64,000 nucleotides of DNA, from assembly GCA_039105265.1 (NCBI GenBank), contig JAPFFF010000012.1, positions 930,001-994,000 of the forward strand, written 5' to 3'. Origin of the DNA: Tritrichomonas musculus. Its lineage: Eukaryota > Parabasalia > Tritrichomonadida > Tritrichomonadidae. The notes beneath the pieces were generated by a model that saw only the letters and a program-made list of their open reading frames with translations, was not told the origin of the DNA and made no database searches. Made by a program: the position numbers and the translations under genes. Numbering within the stretch: the stretch's first letter is position 1; every line of letters starts with the position of its first letter. Shown piece by piece: positions 20,756 to 31,587 of the stretch.

Positions 20756-23700
20756 TTATTTTTTTGCTTTTTCTTCTTCACTATATTCTTCTTCTTCTTC
20801 CTCCTCTTCTTCCTCAATGTAAGCTTCTTCTTCTTCTTCCTCTTCTTCAAGATTTTCTTCATTTTCGAATTTCTGAAGTTTTCTAACCGAAACGACTTCA
20901 TTACTGAATGAAACTTCTTTCAAAGGAGATAATTTAAAAGACTCTCTGTAAACCATGCAAGAATCCGAATCATTTGCAACCTTAAATGAAGCAAGATTTG
21001 CACAATTAGAGAAAGAATATATACCAACATATTTAACTTTAGAAGGCAGTGAAATTGACTCAATTGGCGTGCTTGAAAATGCATAACAATCAATCGAACA
21101 AAGCTGTGAATTTTGAGAGAAACCAACAACCGTCAAACTTTTACATTCATAAAAAGCGAATTCATCGATTTCTGTAACATTTTTCGGAATTAAAATTCTT
21201 TCAATTGCAGAATTTGAGAACAATTCCTTTTCAATTTTTGTGACTTTACATTCAGTAGGAAAATCGACAGATTTCAGATTCTCACAGTCAGAAAAGGCGT
21301 ATTCGCCAATTTGTGTAACTTTAGGAGGAACTGAAAATTTGACAATTGAAGAAGAAGCAAAAGCTTCACGTTCAATTATGGTCAAATTTGAATTCTTTGC
21401 GAAATCGACATTTTTCAATTCTTCACAACAAGCGAATGAATATTCACCGATTTTAACAACAGAAGAAGGAATGATTATTCGTACGATTGAAGTATAAGAG
21501 AACGCATCTTTCTCAATATTAGCAAGTTCAGAATCTTGGGCGAATTTGATTGCATTCAAATTTTCACACGATACAAATGCACACTCTTCAATTGAATGAA
21601 CATGAGAAGGAATCGATATCGATTCAATCGCTGAGCAAGAGAAAGCATGCTTACCGATGACTTGAAGCTTCGAATTCGATGTAAATTCAACAGCTGTCAA
21701 TTTTTCACATACAGAAAAAGCATAAGCACCGATACGTTTAATATTTGAAGGAATTGTGATTCGTTGAATTGAAGAGCTGAAAAACATTCGTGCTTCAATT
21801 GAATCAAGTTTCGTGTCTGGTGAAAACCTGACAGTTTTAAGACAATCACAATAAGAGAAACAACCTTCGCCAACTTGTGTGACACTTGATGGAATCATAA
21901 CTTTAGATAATGAAGTTTTATAAAACGCTTCTTTACAAATTGAACGAAGCTTTGAATTTTGTGGGAATTCAATTGATGAAAGATTGTAACATTCATTGAA
22001 TGCTCGTTCACCAATCACTCGAACTTGTGCTGGAAAAGATATCTCTTCAATTAATGTCTTTGAGAAAGCGTCTTTATCTATGATTTCAAGCTTTGAATTC
22101 TTAGGAAATTCAACTGATTTCAATTGTTTACAACACGAAAAGGCGCCTTCTTTAATGTGCGTTATTTGGTATGGAATGATGATCTTTTCAAGAGAAGTGT
22201 AAGAAAATGTGTTCTTTTCTATTGTGACAAGTTTTGATCCTTTTGAAAAAGTGACCGAAGTAAGATGATCACAGTTTGAAAAGGATGATTCTTCAATGTG
22301 TGTTACTTCCGATGGAATATTTATTTCTTTGATTGATGTGAATGAAAATGCTTCACAACAAATATGTGAAAGTGAACTTCCTTCTCCAAATGTGACTTTC
22401 GAAAGATTGTGACAATATGAAAATGTTGATCGTTCAACTCGTGTAATATTCTTTGGAATTTCAATATTCTCAATTGATGATGAATAAAATGAATATTCTT
22501 CAATTTCTTTTAATTGACTTCCTTCTTCAATTTTAACACGTTTCAAATGTTTACAATTAGAGAATGAATATGAACAAAGTCGTTCAATATTCTTTAAAAT
22601 TTTAACTTCTTCAATATCTCGGAATAAAAATTTGATCTCTGTGAATTCTTTGTCTTCTTCTTTACTTTTACCAACCATCATTTTATCTTCTTCAATCTTA
22701 TATAATTTATTGTCTTTCGAAACAACGATCTTATTCAATTTTGAAATACCACTGCACCAACCTTCTTTGAGCTCTTTCAATTTTGAAGGAATGAAAAGAC
22801 TGCTGATTGAAGACTCTGAAAAAGCTGCATTACAAATCGTTGTTAATTCAGAATTCTCAGGAACATTAAAAACTTGAATGTGTGAACAATTGGCAAAAGC
22901 ACGCTCTCCAATACATTCTACTTGAGATGGAACAGAAAAGTTCTCAATTGAAGAGAAAGCAAAAACTTCGCTGTCGATCTTTTGAACTTTTGTATCAGCT
23001 GGAAATTCAACTGAATTCAGATTCTTACAATGTGAAAAGGCCCGAATTCCAATGCGAGAAACAAGAGATGGAATTGAAATGCTTTTAATCATGGAGAAAG
23101 AAAAGGCAGACTCACCAATGAATTGAAGATTTGACCTTTCAGAAAATTTGATGGAAATCAAATCTTGGCATCCATGGAAAGCGAAATCATCAATCCGAAC
23201 AACTTTTTCTGGGATGAAAATGCTCGAAATTGAAGATGAATCAAAAGTGCTTTTATCAATTGATACAAGCTCAGAATCTTCATTAAGTGTAACAGAAAGA
23301 AGATCTTCACAATAAGCAAATGAAGATTCACCAATTTGACTTACGCGTGAAGGAATAGAAATCGAACCAATTGAAGATGAATAAAATGCAAATTTACCAA
23401 TTTTTTGAAGCTCAGAATTAGCTTCAAAATCAACCAACTGAAGCTCTTTACAATTATAAAAAGCATATTCATCAATTAGCTTGACATGTGAAGGAACTGT
23501 GATTTGTTCAAGTGACGAATTACTGAATGAATACTGTCCAATTGAAATCAAACTTGAGTCAGCAAATTTTATTGATTTCAATTCTTTGCATTCAGAAAAT
23601 GAATAAGGACATATTCGCTCAATTTTGCTTGGAACATTTATCATTTTAACATTTCGACAACAGAATATCAAATCAGTGTATTCAGCATCTTGTTCGTTAT

Positions 23701-25183
23701 GCTTTCCAATGATCATTTTATCATCGACAGTTTTGTACAGTTTGTTTTCTTTAGAGACAACAATTTCATCCAATTTGGAGGTTCCATTGCACCAGCCATC
23801 TTTGAGTTCTTTCACTTTGGAAGGGATGAAGATGCTCTTTAATGGAGTTCCATTAAATGCACCTTTTCCGATTGACAAAAGCTTGGAATCTTCAGAAAAA
23901 GTGACAGAAGTAAGATGATCACAGTTTGAAAAGGATGATTCTTCAATGTGTGTTACTTCCGATGGAATATTTATTTCTTTGATTGATGTGAATGAAAATG
24001 CTTCACAACAAATATGTGAAAGTGAACTTCCTTCTCCAAATGTGACTTTCGAAAGATTGTGACAATATGAAAATGCTGATCGTTCAACTCGTGTAATATT
24101 CTTTGGAATTTCAATATTTTCAATTGATGATGAATAAAATGAATATTCTTCAATTTCTTTTAATTGACTTCCTTCTTCAATTTTAACACGTTTCAAATGT
24201 TTACAATTAGAGAATGAATATGAACAAAGTCGTTCAATATTCTTTAAAATTTTAACTTCTTCAATATCTCGGAATAAAAATTTGATCTCTGTGAATTCTT
24301 TGTCTTCTTCTTTACTTTTACCAACCATCATTTTATCTTCTTCAATCTTATATAATTTATTGTCTTTCGAAACAACGATCTTATTCAATTTTGAAATACC
24401 ACTGCACCAACCTTCTTTGAGTTCTTTCAATTTTGAAGGAATGAAAAGACTCTCGATCAAAGTGCTATCAAAAGCATTCTTTTCAATTGTGACCAATTCA
24501 GAGTCTTCATACAAAGAAATGTTTTTTAGATAGTAACAACAAAAGAAGGAACTTTCACCAATTATTGTCAAACTTGAAGGAAGCGAAATATTTGAAATCG
24601 ATGTTTCTGAGAACGAATATTTATCAAGTGAGCAAAGAACGGAATCAATTGGAAATTTAACTGTCTTAAGTTGATAGCATTGTGAAAAAGCATAGGAACA
24701 GATTCGTTTAATACTGGACGGAATGCTTGCTTCTTCAAGATCACGGCGTCCAAAAATGAGGAGATCATAATCAGCTTGTTTTTGATCTGATTTTGAGATT
24801 ATGAACTTGTCTTCTTGATTTTTGTAATATTTGTTGTCCGCTGAAATTGTAAAGTGTACCAAATCGCTGGCACCACTGCACCATCCTTCTTTGAGTTCTT
24901 GCAATTTAGATGGAATTGATAAACTTTCTAAAGAAGAAGAGGAGAAAGCTTCTTTGCAGATCGAACGAAGTTCTGAGTCTGTTGGGAATTCTATTGATTT
25001 GATCTTTTTATTGTTTTCAAATGCTTTCTCACTGATACTTGTGATAATATATTCATGTGATTGATGATTAACAGAATGAGGTATTAAAATTGATCCTTCA
25101 GCATTTGGTGAATTAACAATCTTGGCTGTGAAATCGTTTTCACTTAATTCTAAAGATAAACCACTTTTATCAGTGATTTTCAT
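20756..25183 (-). CDS. BspA-like leucine-rich repeat protein with acidic tail
   Basis: A 1475-residue protein made almost entirely of LRR_5 (BspA-type) repeats of about 23 residues; typical pieces are IPSSVVKIGEYSFACCEEL and similar. Trichomonads have a very large family of these, some at the cell surface where they are thought to bind host or bacterial surfaces. No signal peptide is seen and no membrane helix near the end; instead the last 40 residues are mostly Glu. So surface location is not shown here. Non-repeat spacers of about 60 residues containing KLKELKEGWCSG and an Asp/Lys-rich loop recur four times, so the protein is built from larger super-repeats. A 557-bp block is present twice almost unchanged. 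The start is the first ATG of the frame; no better upstream start exists. Confidence 0.93.
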   Translation of the reverse strand: MKITDKSGLSLELSENDFTAKIVNSPNAEGSILIPHSVNHQSHEYIITSISEKAFENNKKIKSIEFPTDSELRSICKEAFSSSSLESLSIPSKLQELKEGWCSGASDLVHFTISADNKYYKNQEDKFIISKSDQKQADYDLLIFGRRDLEEASIPSSIKRICSYAFSQCYQLKTVKFPIDSVLCSLDKYSFSETSISNISLPSSLTIIGESSFFCCYYLKNISLYEDSELVTIEKNAFDSTLIESLFIPSKLKELKEGWCSGISKLNKIVVSKDNKLYKIEEDKMMVGKSKEEDKEFTEIKFLFRDIEEVKILKNIERLCSYSFSNCKHLKRVKIEEGSQLKEIEEYSFYSSSIENIEIPKNITRVERSAFSYCHNLSKVTFGEGSSLSHICCEAFSFTSIKEINIPSEVTHIEESSFSNCDHLTSVTFSEDSKLLSIGKGAFNGTPLKSIFIPSKVKELKDGWCNGTSKLDEIVVSKENKLYKTVDDKMIIGKHNEQDAEYTDLIFCCRNVKMINVPSKIERICPYSFSECKELKSIKFADSSLISIGQYSFSNSSLEQITVPSHVKLIDEYAFYNCKELQLVDFEANSELQKIGKFAFYSSSIGSISIPSRVSQIGESSFAYCEDLLSVTLNEDSELVSIDKSTFDSSSISSIFIPEKVVRIDDFAFHGCQDLISIKFSERSNLQFIGESAFSFSMIKSISIPSLVSRIGIRAFSHCKNLNSVEFPADTKVQKIDSEVFAFSSIENFSVPSQVECIGERAFANCSHIQVFNVPENSELTTICNAAFSESSISSLFIPSKLKELKEGWCSGISKLNKIVVSKDNKLYKIEEDKMMVGKSKEEDKEFTEIKFLFRDIEEVKILKNIERLCSYSFSNCKHLKRVKIEEGSQLKEIEEYSFYSSSIENIEIPKNITRVERSTFSYCHNLSKVTFGEGSSLSHICCEAFSFTSIKEINIPSEVTHIEESSFSNCDHLTSVTFSKGSKLVTIEKNTFSYTSLEKIIIPYQITHIKEGAFSCCKQLKSVEFPKNSKLEIIDKDAFSKTLIEEISFPAQVRVIGERAFNECYNLSSIEFPQNSKLRSICKEAFYKTSLSKVMIPSSVTQVGEGCFSYCDCLKTVRFSPDTKLDSIEARMFFSSSIQRITIPSNIKRIGAYAFSVCEKLTAVEFTSNSKLQVIGKHAFSCSAIESISIPSHVHSIEECAFVSCENLNAIKFAQDSELANIEKDAFSYTSIVRIIIPSSVVKIGEYSFACCEELKNVDFAKNSNLTIIEREAFASSSIVKFSVPPKVTQIGEYAFSDCENLKSVDFPTECKVTKIEKELFSNSAIERILIPKNVTEIDEFAFYECKSLTVVGFSQNSQLCSIDCYAFSSTPIESISLPSKVKYVGIYSFSNCANLASFKVANDSDSCMVYRESFKLSPLKEVSFSNEVVSVRKLQKFENEENLEEEEEEEEAYIEEEEEEEEEEYSEEEKAKK
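22245..24451. repeat. Two nearly identical 557-bp coding blocks, 1650 bp apart
   Basis: 22245-22801 and 23895-24451 align without gaps at an offset of 1650 bases (550 codons). By eye I count about three differences over most of the length, one of which changes Thr to Ala (ERSTFSYC against ERSAFSYC). The LRRs on either side of each block are much more diverged. Confidence 0.88.
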
Positions 25184-25406
25184 TGATATCTGATTTTAAA
25201 AATTTTCAAGGCTAAATCATTTAACCATTCTTTTGAAAAAATTAACCTTTTGAGCAAAAAATAGTAAACGTGCTTGATTATACATTTCATTAAAAAAACA
25301 AGATAAGCAAGTATAATGATAGCCGATGATTTCATTTTTATTTATATGCATTGAAGAAAAGCCGAATTATAAAATAAAAATAAAGAAAATTAAATTAATT
25401 TATAAA

Positions 25407-26051
25407 TTATAAGCATTTAGCAAGTTTATAACCACCACAGAACCAAGAAAGGACAATATATAAGCATAAAATTGCTATGATAATCCAAACAACCCATGAT
25501 TTGATATAAGAACATCGCATTCGCCATTTCAGGTTTGATGCTTGAGTTCTGAATTCTTCTGACGTGGCCATCATATCTTCACTTTTTGCCGAAATAGTGG
25601 AAAGTTCACCACCGCGTACAAGAGCCTGCGTGACTGATTGGCTTAATATCTGTTCTGTTTCATCAAGACGACGATGCATATCAGCAGTTTTACTCTGTGG
25701 ACGATTGCATTCATCAAAAAGTGGTGCGAAATTCTTAGCAAGAATTGAATCAAGTGAATGACTTGTAGCGTTTGTTGAGATTTGACCAAACGAGGCCACC
25801 CATCGACGAGATAGCGTATCCAAAAATAATAGTTGCCGTTGCTTATCAGCATTTTGAGGGCCAACACAAGCGAAGAAAAGGCCAGGTGTAGTCAAATAAG
25901 AATATATTTTGCCGGAAGTAATTTTTTGCTCTGATTTGGAGTTAGTTGGTAGAAGTTTGATAACATCATTTTCATTAATTGATGAACTATCACCATACGA
26001 AGCAATAATAATACGGCTACGTATAACAGCGCAGTATATTATCTCTCCCAT
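25407..26051 (-). CDS. Longin-type R-SNARE (VAMP7-like)
   Basis: Helps vesicles fuse with their target membrane. The 214-residue length and order fit VAMP7: an N-terminal longin domain (about 1-115, starting MGEIIYCAVIRSRIIIASY), a SNARE motif (about 122-182) and one C-terminal membrane anchor (WVVWIIIAILCLYIVLSW) followed by a short tail. The zero-layer Arg expected of R-SNAREs is present in ALVRGGEL. The longin domain has an insert or loop rich in Ser and Asn after the second strand. The protein would be anchored in endosomal, lysosomal or plasma membrane with the rest in the cytosol. VAMP7 is the best guess; YKT6 is excluded by the membrane helix and lack of a terminal CAAX. Confidence 0.88.
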   Translation of the reverse strand: MGEIIYCAVIRSRIIIASYGDSSSINENDVIKLLPTNSKSEQKITSGKIYSYLTTPGLFFACVGPQNADKQRQLLFLDTLSRRWVASFGQISTNATSHSLDSILAKNFAPLFDECNRPQSKTADMHRRLDETEQILSQSVTQALVRGGELSTISAKSEDMMATSEEFRTQASNLKWRMRCSYIKSWVVWIIIAILCLYIVLSWFCGGYKLAKCL

Positions 26052-26270
26052 CCAAAAAATATTTTTAACTTTTTCAATGTTAATGGCTATTTTTTGATTG
26101 AAAAAATATAACTGAAAAGATAATATAATAAATCATTTTTTCTTGATCATTATCCGATATATCAATAAATTTAATTAATGAAAACTATTAGAATGGAAAT
26201 TAAAAAATAAAATAATAATTAAAAAAAAAAAAAAAAAATTAATGATATTAATCATACAATTCTAAATATT

Positions 26271-27485
26271 TTACTTTGGGAAGAAAATGGACTTAAATTC
26301 ATCAAGAGGTGTGAGATCTTTTCCTTTAAATTGAAGAACTTCTCCATTGTAAACAAATCTCAAACATGGCTTTTCTGTTTGCCAAAGCTCAACAGCAAGA
26401 TGAGAAGCAAATGGCGGAGGAGCAATTAAATCCAAATATCCAAGGGCAACCATAATAGCAGATATTGATACGTCATGGCCAGAAAATAATATGAATTTTG
26501 CTGTTTGCTCATCCATTGAAAACATTTTATCGATATGCTCCAAAATTAATTGAAAGATTGGAGAATATGACAAGTTACCAGCAAAATCCAAAAATCCAGC
26601 TTCCCAGAAGGCCATATTACTCATCAACTGCTCATAATCATTTTTGGTTAGAGCAACTTCATCATCATTGCTATTTTTCTCATTGTATGGAGGCAATGGT
26701 AACTCATTTCCGCTGCATCTGAAACAATTTAAGAAATCAGCTACAACTAAATTATCCATTTCATTATCGAGTTTGGCGTTCAAATACTTGTGAAGATTTT
26801 TAAGTTTTTCGAAATATTCTTTCCTTTTCTTAAATTCGTCTTTTTTAACAAACTCTTTTGATAATTCAACAAACTCGTCTGTTGATTCAGAGTACGGGCA
26901 AAGAGGTTCATTTCTGTATTGTCCAGTGGTAATGTTAAGTATTTCACTATTGTTTTCAGGTGGATACATTCCGTTTATTATTGCAACTGCTGATTCAACG
27001 CATCTTGGAACAAATGAACTTCTAACTAAAATATTTTTCGGATTGAATTTTGAAGGTAAAAGTTTAGTTGTATTAACAAGATAATGATAATAAAGTTTTC
27101 CTAGGTCTACTAATTGATCAACGCCTAAATCTAAGAGATTTCCATTAGGACAAGATGGAGGAAAAGCAACTTTATATTCATTTTTGCTCAAATCAAAAAA
27201 CGATGATGACTCTTGTTTTTCTTTTTCTGTTAAGAATTCGACTTCATTAGGATTATTTTTATAAATATCCATCTTTTTTCCATTAACAATTGGTGTTCGC
27301 CAGAATCCAGTATTAAATCGATTTCCACATTCCCAGTTACCAGCATATTCCTTTTTTGCCCAATCTTGGCTGGGTGAACGTGCGCCATGACGTGTTATCA
27401 GGAATAGCATGAGAAGGCATCCATTTGAAACTGGTTTAGGTGGAATAAGAGTACCGCTACAAGGAATTGAAGAATTAATAATCAT
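26271..27485 (-). CDS. Histidine acid phosphatase family protein
   Basis: Hydrolyses phosphate esters through a phospho-histidine. The catalytic RHGARSP lies at residues 32-38 and the second catalytic block FSGHDVSISA, with the proton-donor HD, lies around residue 340. The length of 404 aa is usual. The N-terminus is short with no clear signal peptide before RHG, unlike secreted acid phosphatases, so the enzyme may be cytosolic or use an unseen targeting signal. GGYLDLIAPPPFASHLAVEL-like residues after HD fit the family's final strands. An initiator-like TCAT stands about five bases before the ATG. Substrate unknown; it could act on sugar phosphates or inositol phosphates. Confidence 0.9.
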   Translation of the reverse strand: MIINSSIPCSGTLIPPKPVSNGCLLMLFLITRHGARSPSQDWAKKEYAGNWECGNRFNTGFWRTPIVNGKKMDIYKNNPNEVEFLTEKEKQESSSFFDLSKNEYKVAFPPSCPNGNLLDLGVDQLVDLGKLYYHYLVNTTKLLPSKFNPKNILVRSSFVPRCVESAVAIINGMYPPENNSEILNITTGQYRNEPLCPYSESTDEFVELSKEFVKKDEFKKRKEYFEKLKNLHKYLNAKLDNEMDNLVVADFLNCFRCSGNELPLPPYNEKNSNDDEVALTKNDYEQLMSNMAFWEAGFLDFAGNLSYSPIFQLILEHIDKMFSMDEQTAKFILFSGHDVSISAIMVALGYLDLIAPPPFASHLAVELWQTEKPCLRFVYNGEVLQFKGKDLTPLDEFKSIFFPK

Positions 27486-27822
27486 TATGAATCAATATGA
27501 GTTGATTTTTTTTGAAAGCTAATAACAAAATAATTAACACAAATTTCTAATAATTACAAAATAAATATTTCAAAAAGTTTAGTCAATTTCATTTAATTTT
27601 CTATCGTTTCACAAAACTCTTTCAATTATTTGGAAATTAAATTTCCTAAATATTTTATTACATAATATTTAAAAGAAGTTAATTCTATATATATATATTT
27701 AATAATATAAAAATAACATAAAATTAATATTAGAATAACAGAATAAGGAATTCTTTTAAAAATATACAAATTATAATTTTCAAAGTATTTGCCATATAAA
27801 AAATCTCTCCATCAAAATAAGA
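27486..27822. other. Divergent promoter region
   Basis: The two flanking genes are transcribed away from each other. AT-rich with a (TA)n tract near 27690; no clear motif other than CCATCAAAA 18 bases before the ATG at 27823. Confidence 0.45.
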
Positions 27823-29568
27823 ATGGAAGAGCACATTAAACTCAAACTAGTACATAAAAGTAAATATTACGAGATTCCATGCCAATTCAAAAATCTTCCT
27901 AATGTTAATAAAGAAATATATTCAAAATTGTTATTTACTCCTTCTCACACGTATATTGTTAAGTCAAACGTCGACGATTCAATATTTCAAAGTTTTATAA
28001 ACTACTGGGTTGACGAAAAAGAACCAAAAATTCAACTTGAAAATTATTATCAATATTATTTGTTAAGCCAAGAATTTAATTTAATGGAAAATCTTCTAGA
28101 ATTATCAAAAGAAAACTGGAATACATATGAACAAAACTTATATATTTTAAGCATTCCATCAAAAATTGATAAATCACAAATAGAACAAATCGTTTCAGAA
28201 GACCTTGACGAATATCTTGAAAAATACGGCAAAGAATTGATGAATTTAAGTATTCAAACATTAATTAACATATTCAATAATGAACAAAGAAAACTCACAA
28301 AGCATAATTTAGCATACGAATTAATTGTAAAATACTACGAGGAAACAAAAAAAGATAACATATTTGTTCTTCTTGGAACACTTAATGGACATGAGCTCAA
28401 TGAGTTTAATTTTTTAGAATCAATTATGAAAAAAGATGAACGGTATGAATATATTCCGCAAATAAAATTATCATATTTTCATGATTTTTCATTAAAAATC
28501 TCAAACCTTGAGAAAGTTATTAATAATTTTTATCAGGTATATGAAGAGCAAAGCCAAACAATCGAAGAACTAAAAAATACTATAAAACAAAATCAGGATA
28601 CTTTTTCAAAAGAACTTTCCAAAATGAATTCATTGATTCAACAATTAAATGATAAATATCAAAATCTATCAAACGAAATGAAGCAAAAAGCATCTTCAGA
28701 TAGCGTTAACCAACAACAACAGAGTAAAAAATACCAATATTTGGAAAATGAGGTAAAACAAAAGATATCATCAAATAATGCTAATCAAGAACAACAAAAT
28801 AAAGAACTCAAATCGTTAATATCACAACAAAGCAAAACAATAGAAGAACTCCAAAAGAAGATCGAAAAATATGAAGAAGAAAGCAAAGCACTGAAGCAGG
28901 AACTTGATGCAAAAACAGCCAAGCAGTCTGGTGACATCGACCAAATTTTCTCTCAAATGAAAGACATGAAAACAAAGCAGGAAAATGAAAGCAGAAATTT
29001 GCAGAGTTTTATTGATCAGAGAATAAAGGTGAAGGCAGAAAAAAATGTCAAAATTCCTTTTTTGAAAAACAACGAATTCAATGGCATAATCAACTTCCTG
29101 AAGCAGCACTCACTAGACATTTTCAGTGAAATTACTGTCGCTTCTTCTTCTTTATACCAAGGTGATGAAAAATATTCGCCACGCAATGCAATCTGCTACC
29201 AAGACACAGATGTAGAGTTTTGCACCATAGATGAAGCCAATTCGTGGATCTGCTTTGATTTCAAAAATTTACAAGTTGCCTTGGCGGACTACACAATCAG
29301 ATCTTATAATGTTGGACCAAATAATCCACATCCAAAGTCTTGGGTCATTGAAGGCTCCAACGATAACGACAAGTGGGCAACTCTTGATGAGCAGAAAGGC
29401 TGCTCTTTTCTAAATGGCAAAAATCTTGTTTACACTTTCAACCTAAAAAGTGCCACAAGTCAGAGCTACAGATTCATAAGAATGCGCCAGACAGATAAAA
29501 ACTGGTATAATAGCCAACATTTAATCTTTAATTGCATTGAATTTTATGGGCAACTAATGAATAAGTGA
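27823..29568 (+). CDS. BTB-like / coiled-coil / F5-8 type C (discoidin-like) protein
   Basis: Three parts are visible. Residues 1 to about 110 form a BTB-like module (KYYEIPCQFKNLPNVNKE, then a helical part ending LLELSKENW) of the kind found at the start of trichomonad ankyrin and LRR proteins. Residues about 225-415 are coiled coil rich in Gln, Lys and Glu. Residues about 430-578 form an F5/8 type C (discoidin-like) domain: ITVASSSLY, NSWICFDF, SWVIEGSNDNDKW, YRFIRMRQTDKNWYNSQHL and CIEFYG are typical. Such domains bind sugars or lipids in secreted proteins, but here no signal peptide exists, so it is probably intracellular. Function unknown. Confidence 0.85.
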   Translation: MEEHIKLKLVHKSKYYEIPCQFKNLPNVNKEIYSKLLFTPSHTYIVKSNVDDSIFQSFINYWVDEKEPKIQLENYYQYYLLSQEFNLMENLLELSKENWNTYEQNLYILSIPSKIDKSQIEQIVSEDLDEYLEKYGKELMNLSIQTLINIFNNEQRKLTKHNLAYELIVKYYEETKKDNIFVLLGTLNGHELNEFNFLESIMKKDERYEYIPQIKLSYFHDFSLKISNLEKVINNFYQVYEEQSQTIEELKNTIKQNQDTFSKELSKMNSLIQQLNDKYQNLSNEMKQKASSDSVNQQQQSKKYQYLENEVKQKISSNNANQEQQNKELKSLISQQSKTIEELQKKIEKYEEESKALKQELDAKTAKQSGDIDQIFSQMKDMKTKQENESRNLQSFIDQRIKVKAEKNVKIPFLKNNEFNGIINFLKQHSLDIFSEITVASSSLYQGDEKYSPRNAICYQDTDVEFCTIDEANSWICFDFKNLQVALADYTIRSYNVGPNNPHPKSWVIEGSNDNDKWATLDEQKGCSFLNGKNLVYTFNLKSATSQSYRFIRMRQTDKNWYNSQHLIFNCIEFYGQLMNK

Positions 29569-30779
29569 AGAGGACTGCTCTGAAAAAGTAATTTTCAGAC
29601 CAAGAAACTGGAGACGTTTGGCTGTTCACGCAGCCTTACTGCAAATAACGCAAGACACAAATCCTCACGACCTTCACTTGCTTGTTCCAAAGCGATAAAT
29701 ATCGCCACATTCACCATTACACCCACATTTTATTGCTAATTTCTATAAGATGAAATCTCAGTAATATTATGAAATATCAATAGATCTTTGAGTTTTGGAG
29801 TATTTTATAAAAATATACTTTTTTGCCAATTATATTTTTAAAGATACTAAAACTGTACAAAGCTCAAATGCTGATGAGCCAGTATTCGAAAGAATATCTG
29901 GAAAAATAAAGGCGGCTAATGAGTCACCTGATATAATGCTTGGTTATCAATTGATTGTACGGTCTCTCTAAATGAAAAACGACAAGTTTGGACTTTTTTT
30001 GAAATACTGAATCACTAATTTTTTAAAGCTGAATTTGGTACTTTTAGTTCTGTTACCGAATACAATTTTGGAGTGATAAATTTTTGAAATTTCATTTAAT
30101 TTTTCCGGGAGAGCCATACTTTTGGTAATCACAGTCTTGTTATTTTGAAGATTGAGTGATAATCGCAATACTGTACCGCAGGCTGCTAATTTATCATGTT
30201 AAATAAAATAGTTAAATAGAAAAATATATCAATTTTTCAGCTAATAGCCAATATAACTAGGGATGTTCAAAATTCACTTTTCCATTGGAAAAGTTCGACT
30301 TTTCATAGCAACAAAATACATAAAAACTGTTGATTCAAAAAGTTATCATTATTTGAAAATGACAATTTTTAAGAGGTTTTGATATAAATATCCATATTTT
30401 CATGATTTCTTATTTCATTTAAATCATGAAGTATTAAACTTGGGTGGAACAAAATATATCATGATCTTAATTATTTATGTAGGAATGTTATTTTGAGAAT
30501 CGATATCAGAATTGACACTTTTTTAATCTTGTTAATCAATTATCAGTTTGTAAACCTGATATCGATATTCTCATGAGAAAAATATTGTAAATTTGATAAC
30601 GATTATTGATTACCAATCATTATCAGACTTTTTTCACTTGCTAAAAATGATTAGATTTTATTTTTCTATTTGTAAAATAATATATCACTTAGATAAAACA
30701 TATATCCTCGTTTTTTATAAGTTTAAATTTATTATAAACAAATATATTTGATTTTTTTATTGAGAAATGATAAATAGCA
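29569..30779. other. Intergenic region with a GC-richer patch and a weak coding-like piece
   Basis: 29570-29760 is noticeably richer in G and C than its surroundings and may be 3' untranslated sequence or a worn coding piece. A minus-strand frame at 29968-30168 (with LNLQNNKTVITKSMALPEKL) reads somewhat like protein, but no family is recognised and there is no start context. At 30259 the string TAGGGATG resembles an hAT end without a partner. Confidence 0.4.
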
Positions 30780-31246
30780 CACTGTTAAGGTGAAGTGACC
30801 ATCACAGTATTCAAAAATAAAAACTTTTTGATAAATGTAATTAAAACTTTTTGATAAATGTAATAAGAACTTTTTGATAAATGTAATAAGAACTTTTTGA
30901 TAAATGATATTTAATTTTGGCGACTTTTATTTTTTAGACTTTAAAACGATTATCTAAATATTCGATAGCGATTATCTTAGACTTTAAAACGATTATCTAA
31001 ATACTCGATAGCGATTATCTTAGACTAAGTTAATCGTCACTTCACCTTAACAGTGTTATATCTATTCTACCCCTTTTTAATTTTTAAAAAATAGAACATT
31101 TATCAAAAAGTTCTTATTACATTTATTAAACAGTTCTTATTACATTTATCAAAAAGTTCTTATTACATTTATCAAAAAGTTCTTATTACATTTATCAAAA
31201 AGTTTTATTTTTTGAATACTGTGATGGTCACTTCACCTTAACAGTG
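30780..31246. mobile_element. 467-bp foldback/MITE element with long inverted arms
   Basis: The ends are perfect 38-bp inverted repeats beginning CACTGTTAAGGTGAAGTG. Inside each arm the inverted pairing continues as tandem copies of a ~22-bp unit containing ACTTTTTGATAAATGTAAT (about four on the left, five on the right). Between them lie two ~43-bp direct repeats with CGATTATCTAAATA (30938-31022). A second right end occurs inside at about 31036-31056, and the DNA after it is repeated after the outer end (31035-31090 like 31231-31286), so the right side is duplicated. TTAA lies five bases in from each end, so either TTAA is the target and CACTG is flank, or the ends start at CACTG. Confidence 0.75.
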
Positions 31247-31587
31247 TTATATCTATTCTACCCCTTTTTTATTTTTAAAAAATTTGAATACTTTCGAAAT
31301 TTTTTTTTCTTGATATCAAAATTTTTCTCGATATTTGATATCGATAATGATTATCAAATTAATAACTTTGTTATCAATATCAAAAAACGTACTGATAATT
31401 GATATCGATTATATAGATATAACAAGCCAATGTTTATGTTTTCATGATTGAATTGTGAAACTTATTCAATGCAAATACCAGATCAATAAACAAGTGCTCA
31501 ATAATAATGATAAAAAGAAAACATTTAGATTAGAGTAATTCATTGTTTATTTAATCTTATATCAAACTTTTTTATTATTATTATTAA

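Noticed and set aside
30255-30310. Possible hAT end beginning TAGGGATG
   Set aside because: No matching inverted end or 8-bp duplication could be found in the window.
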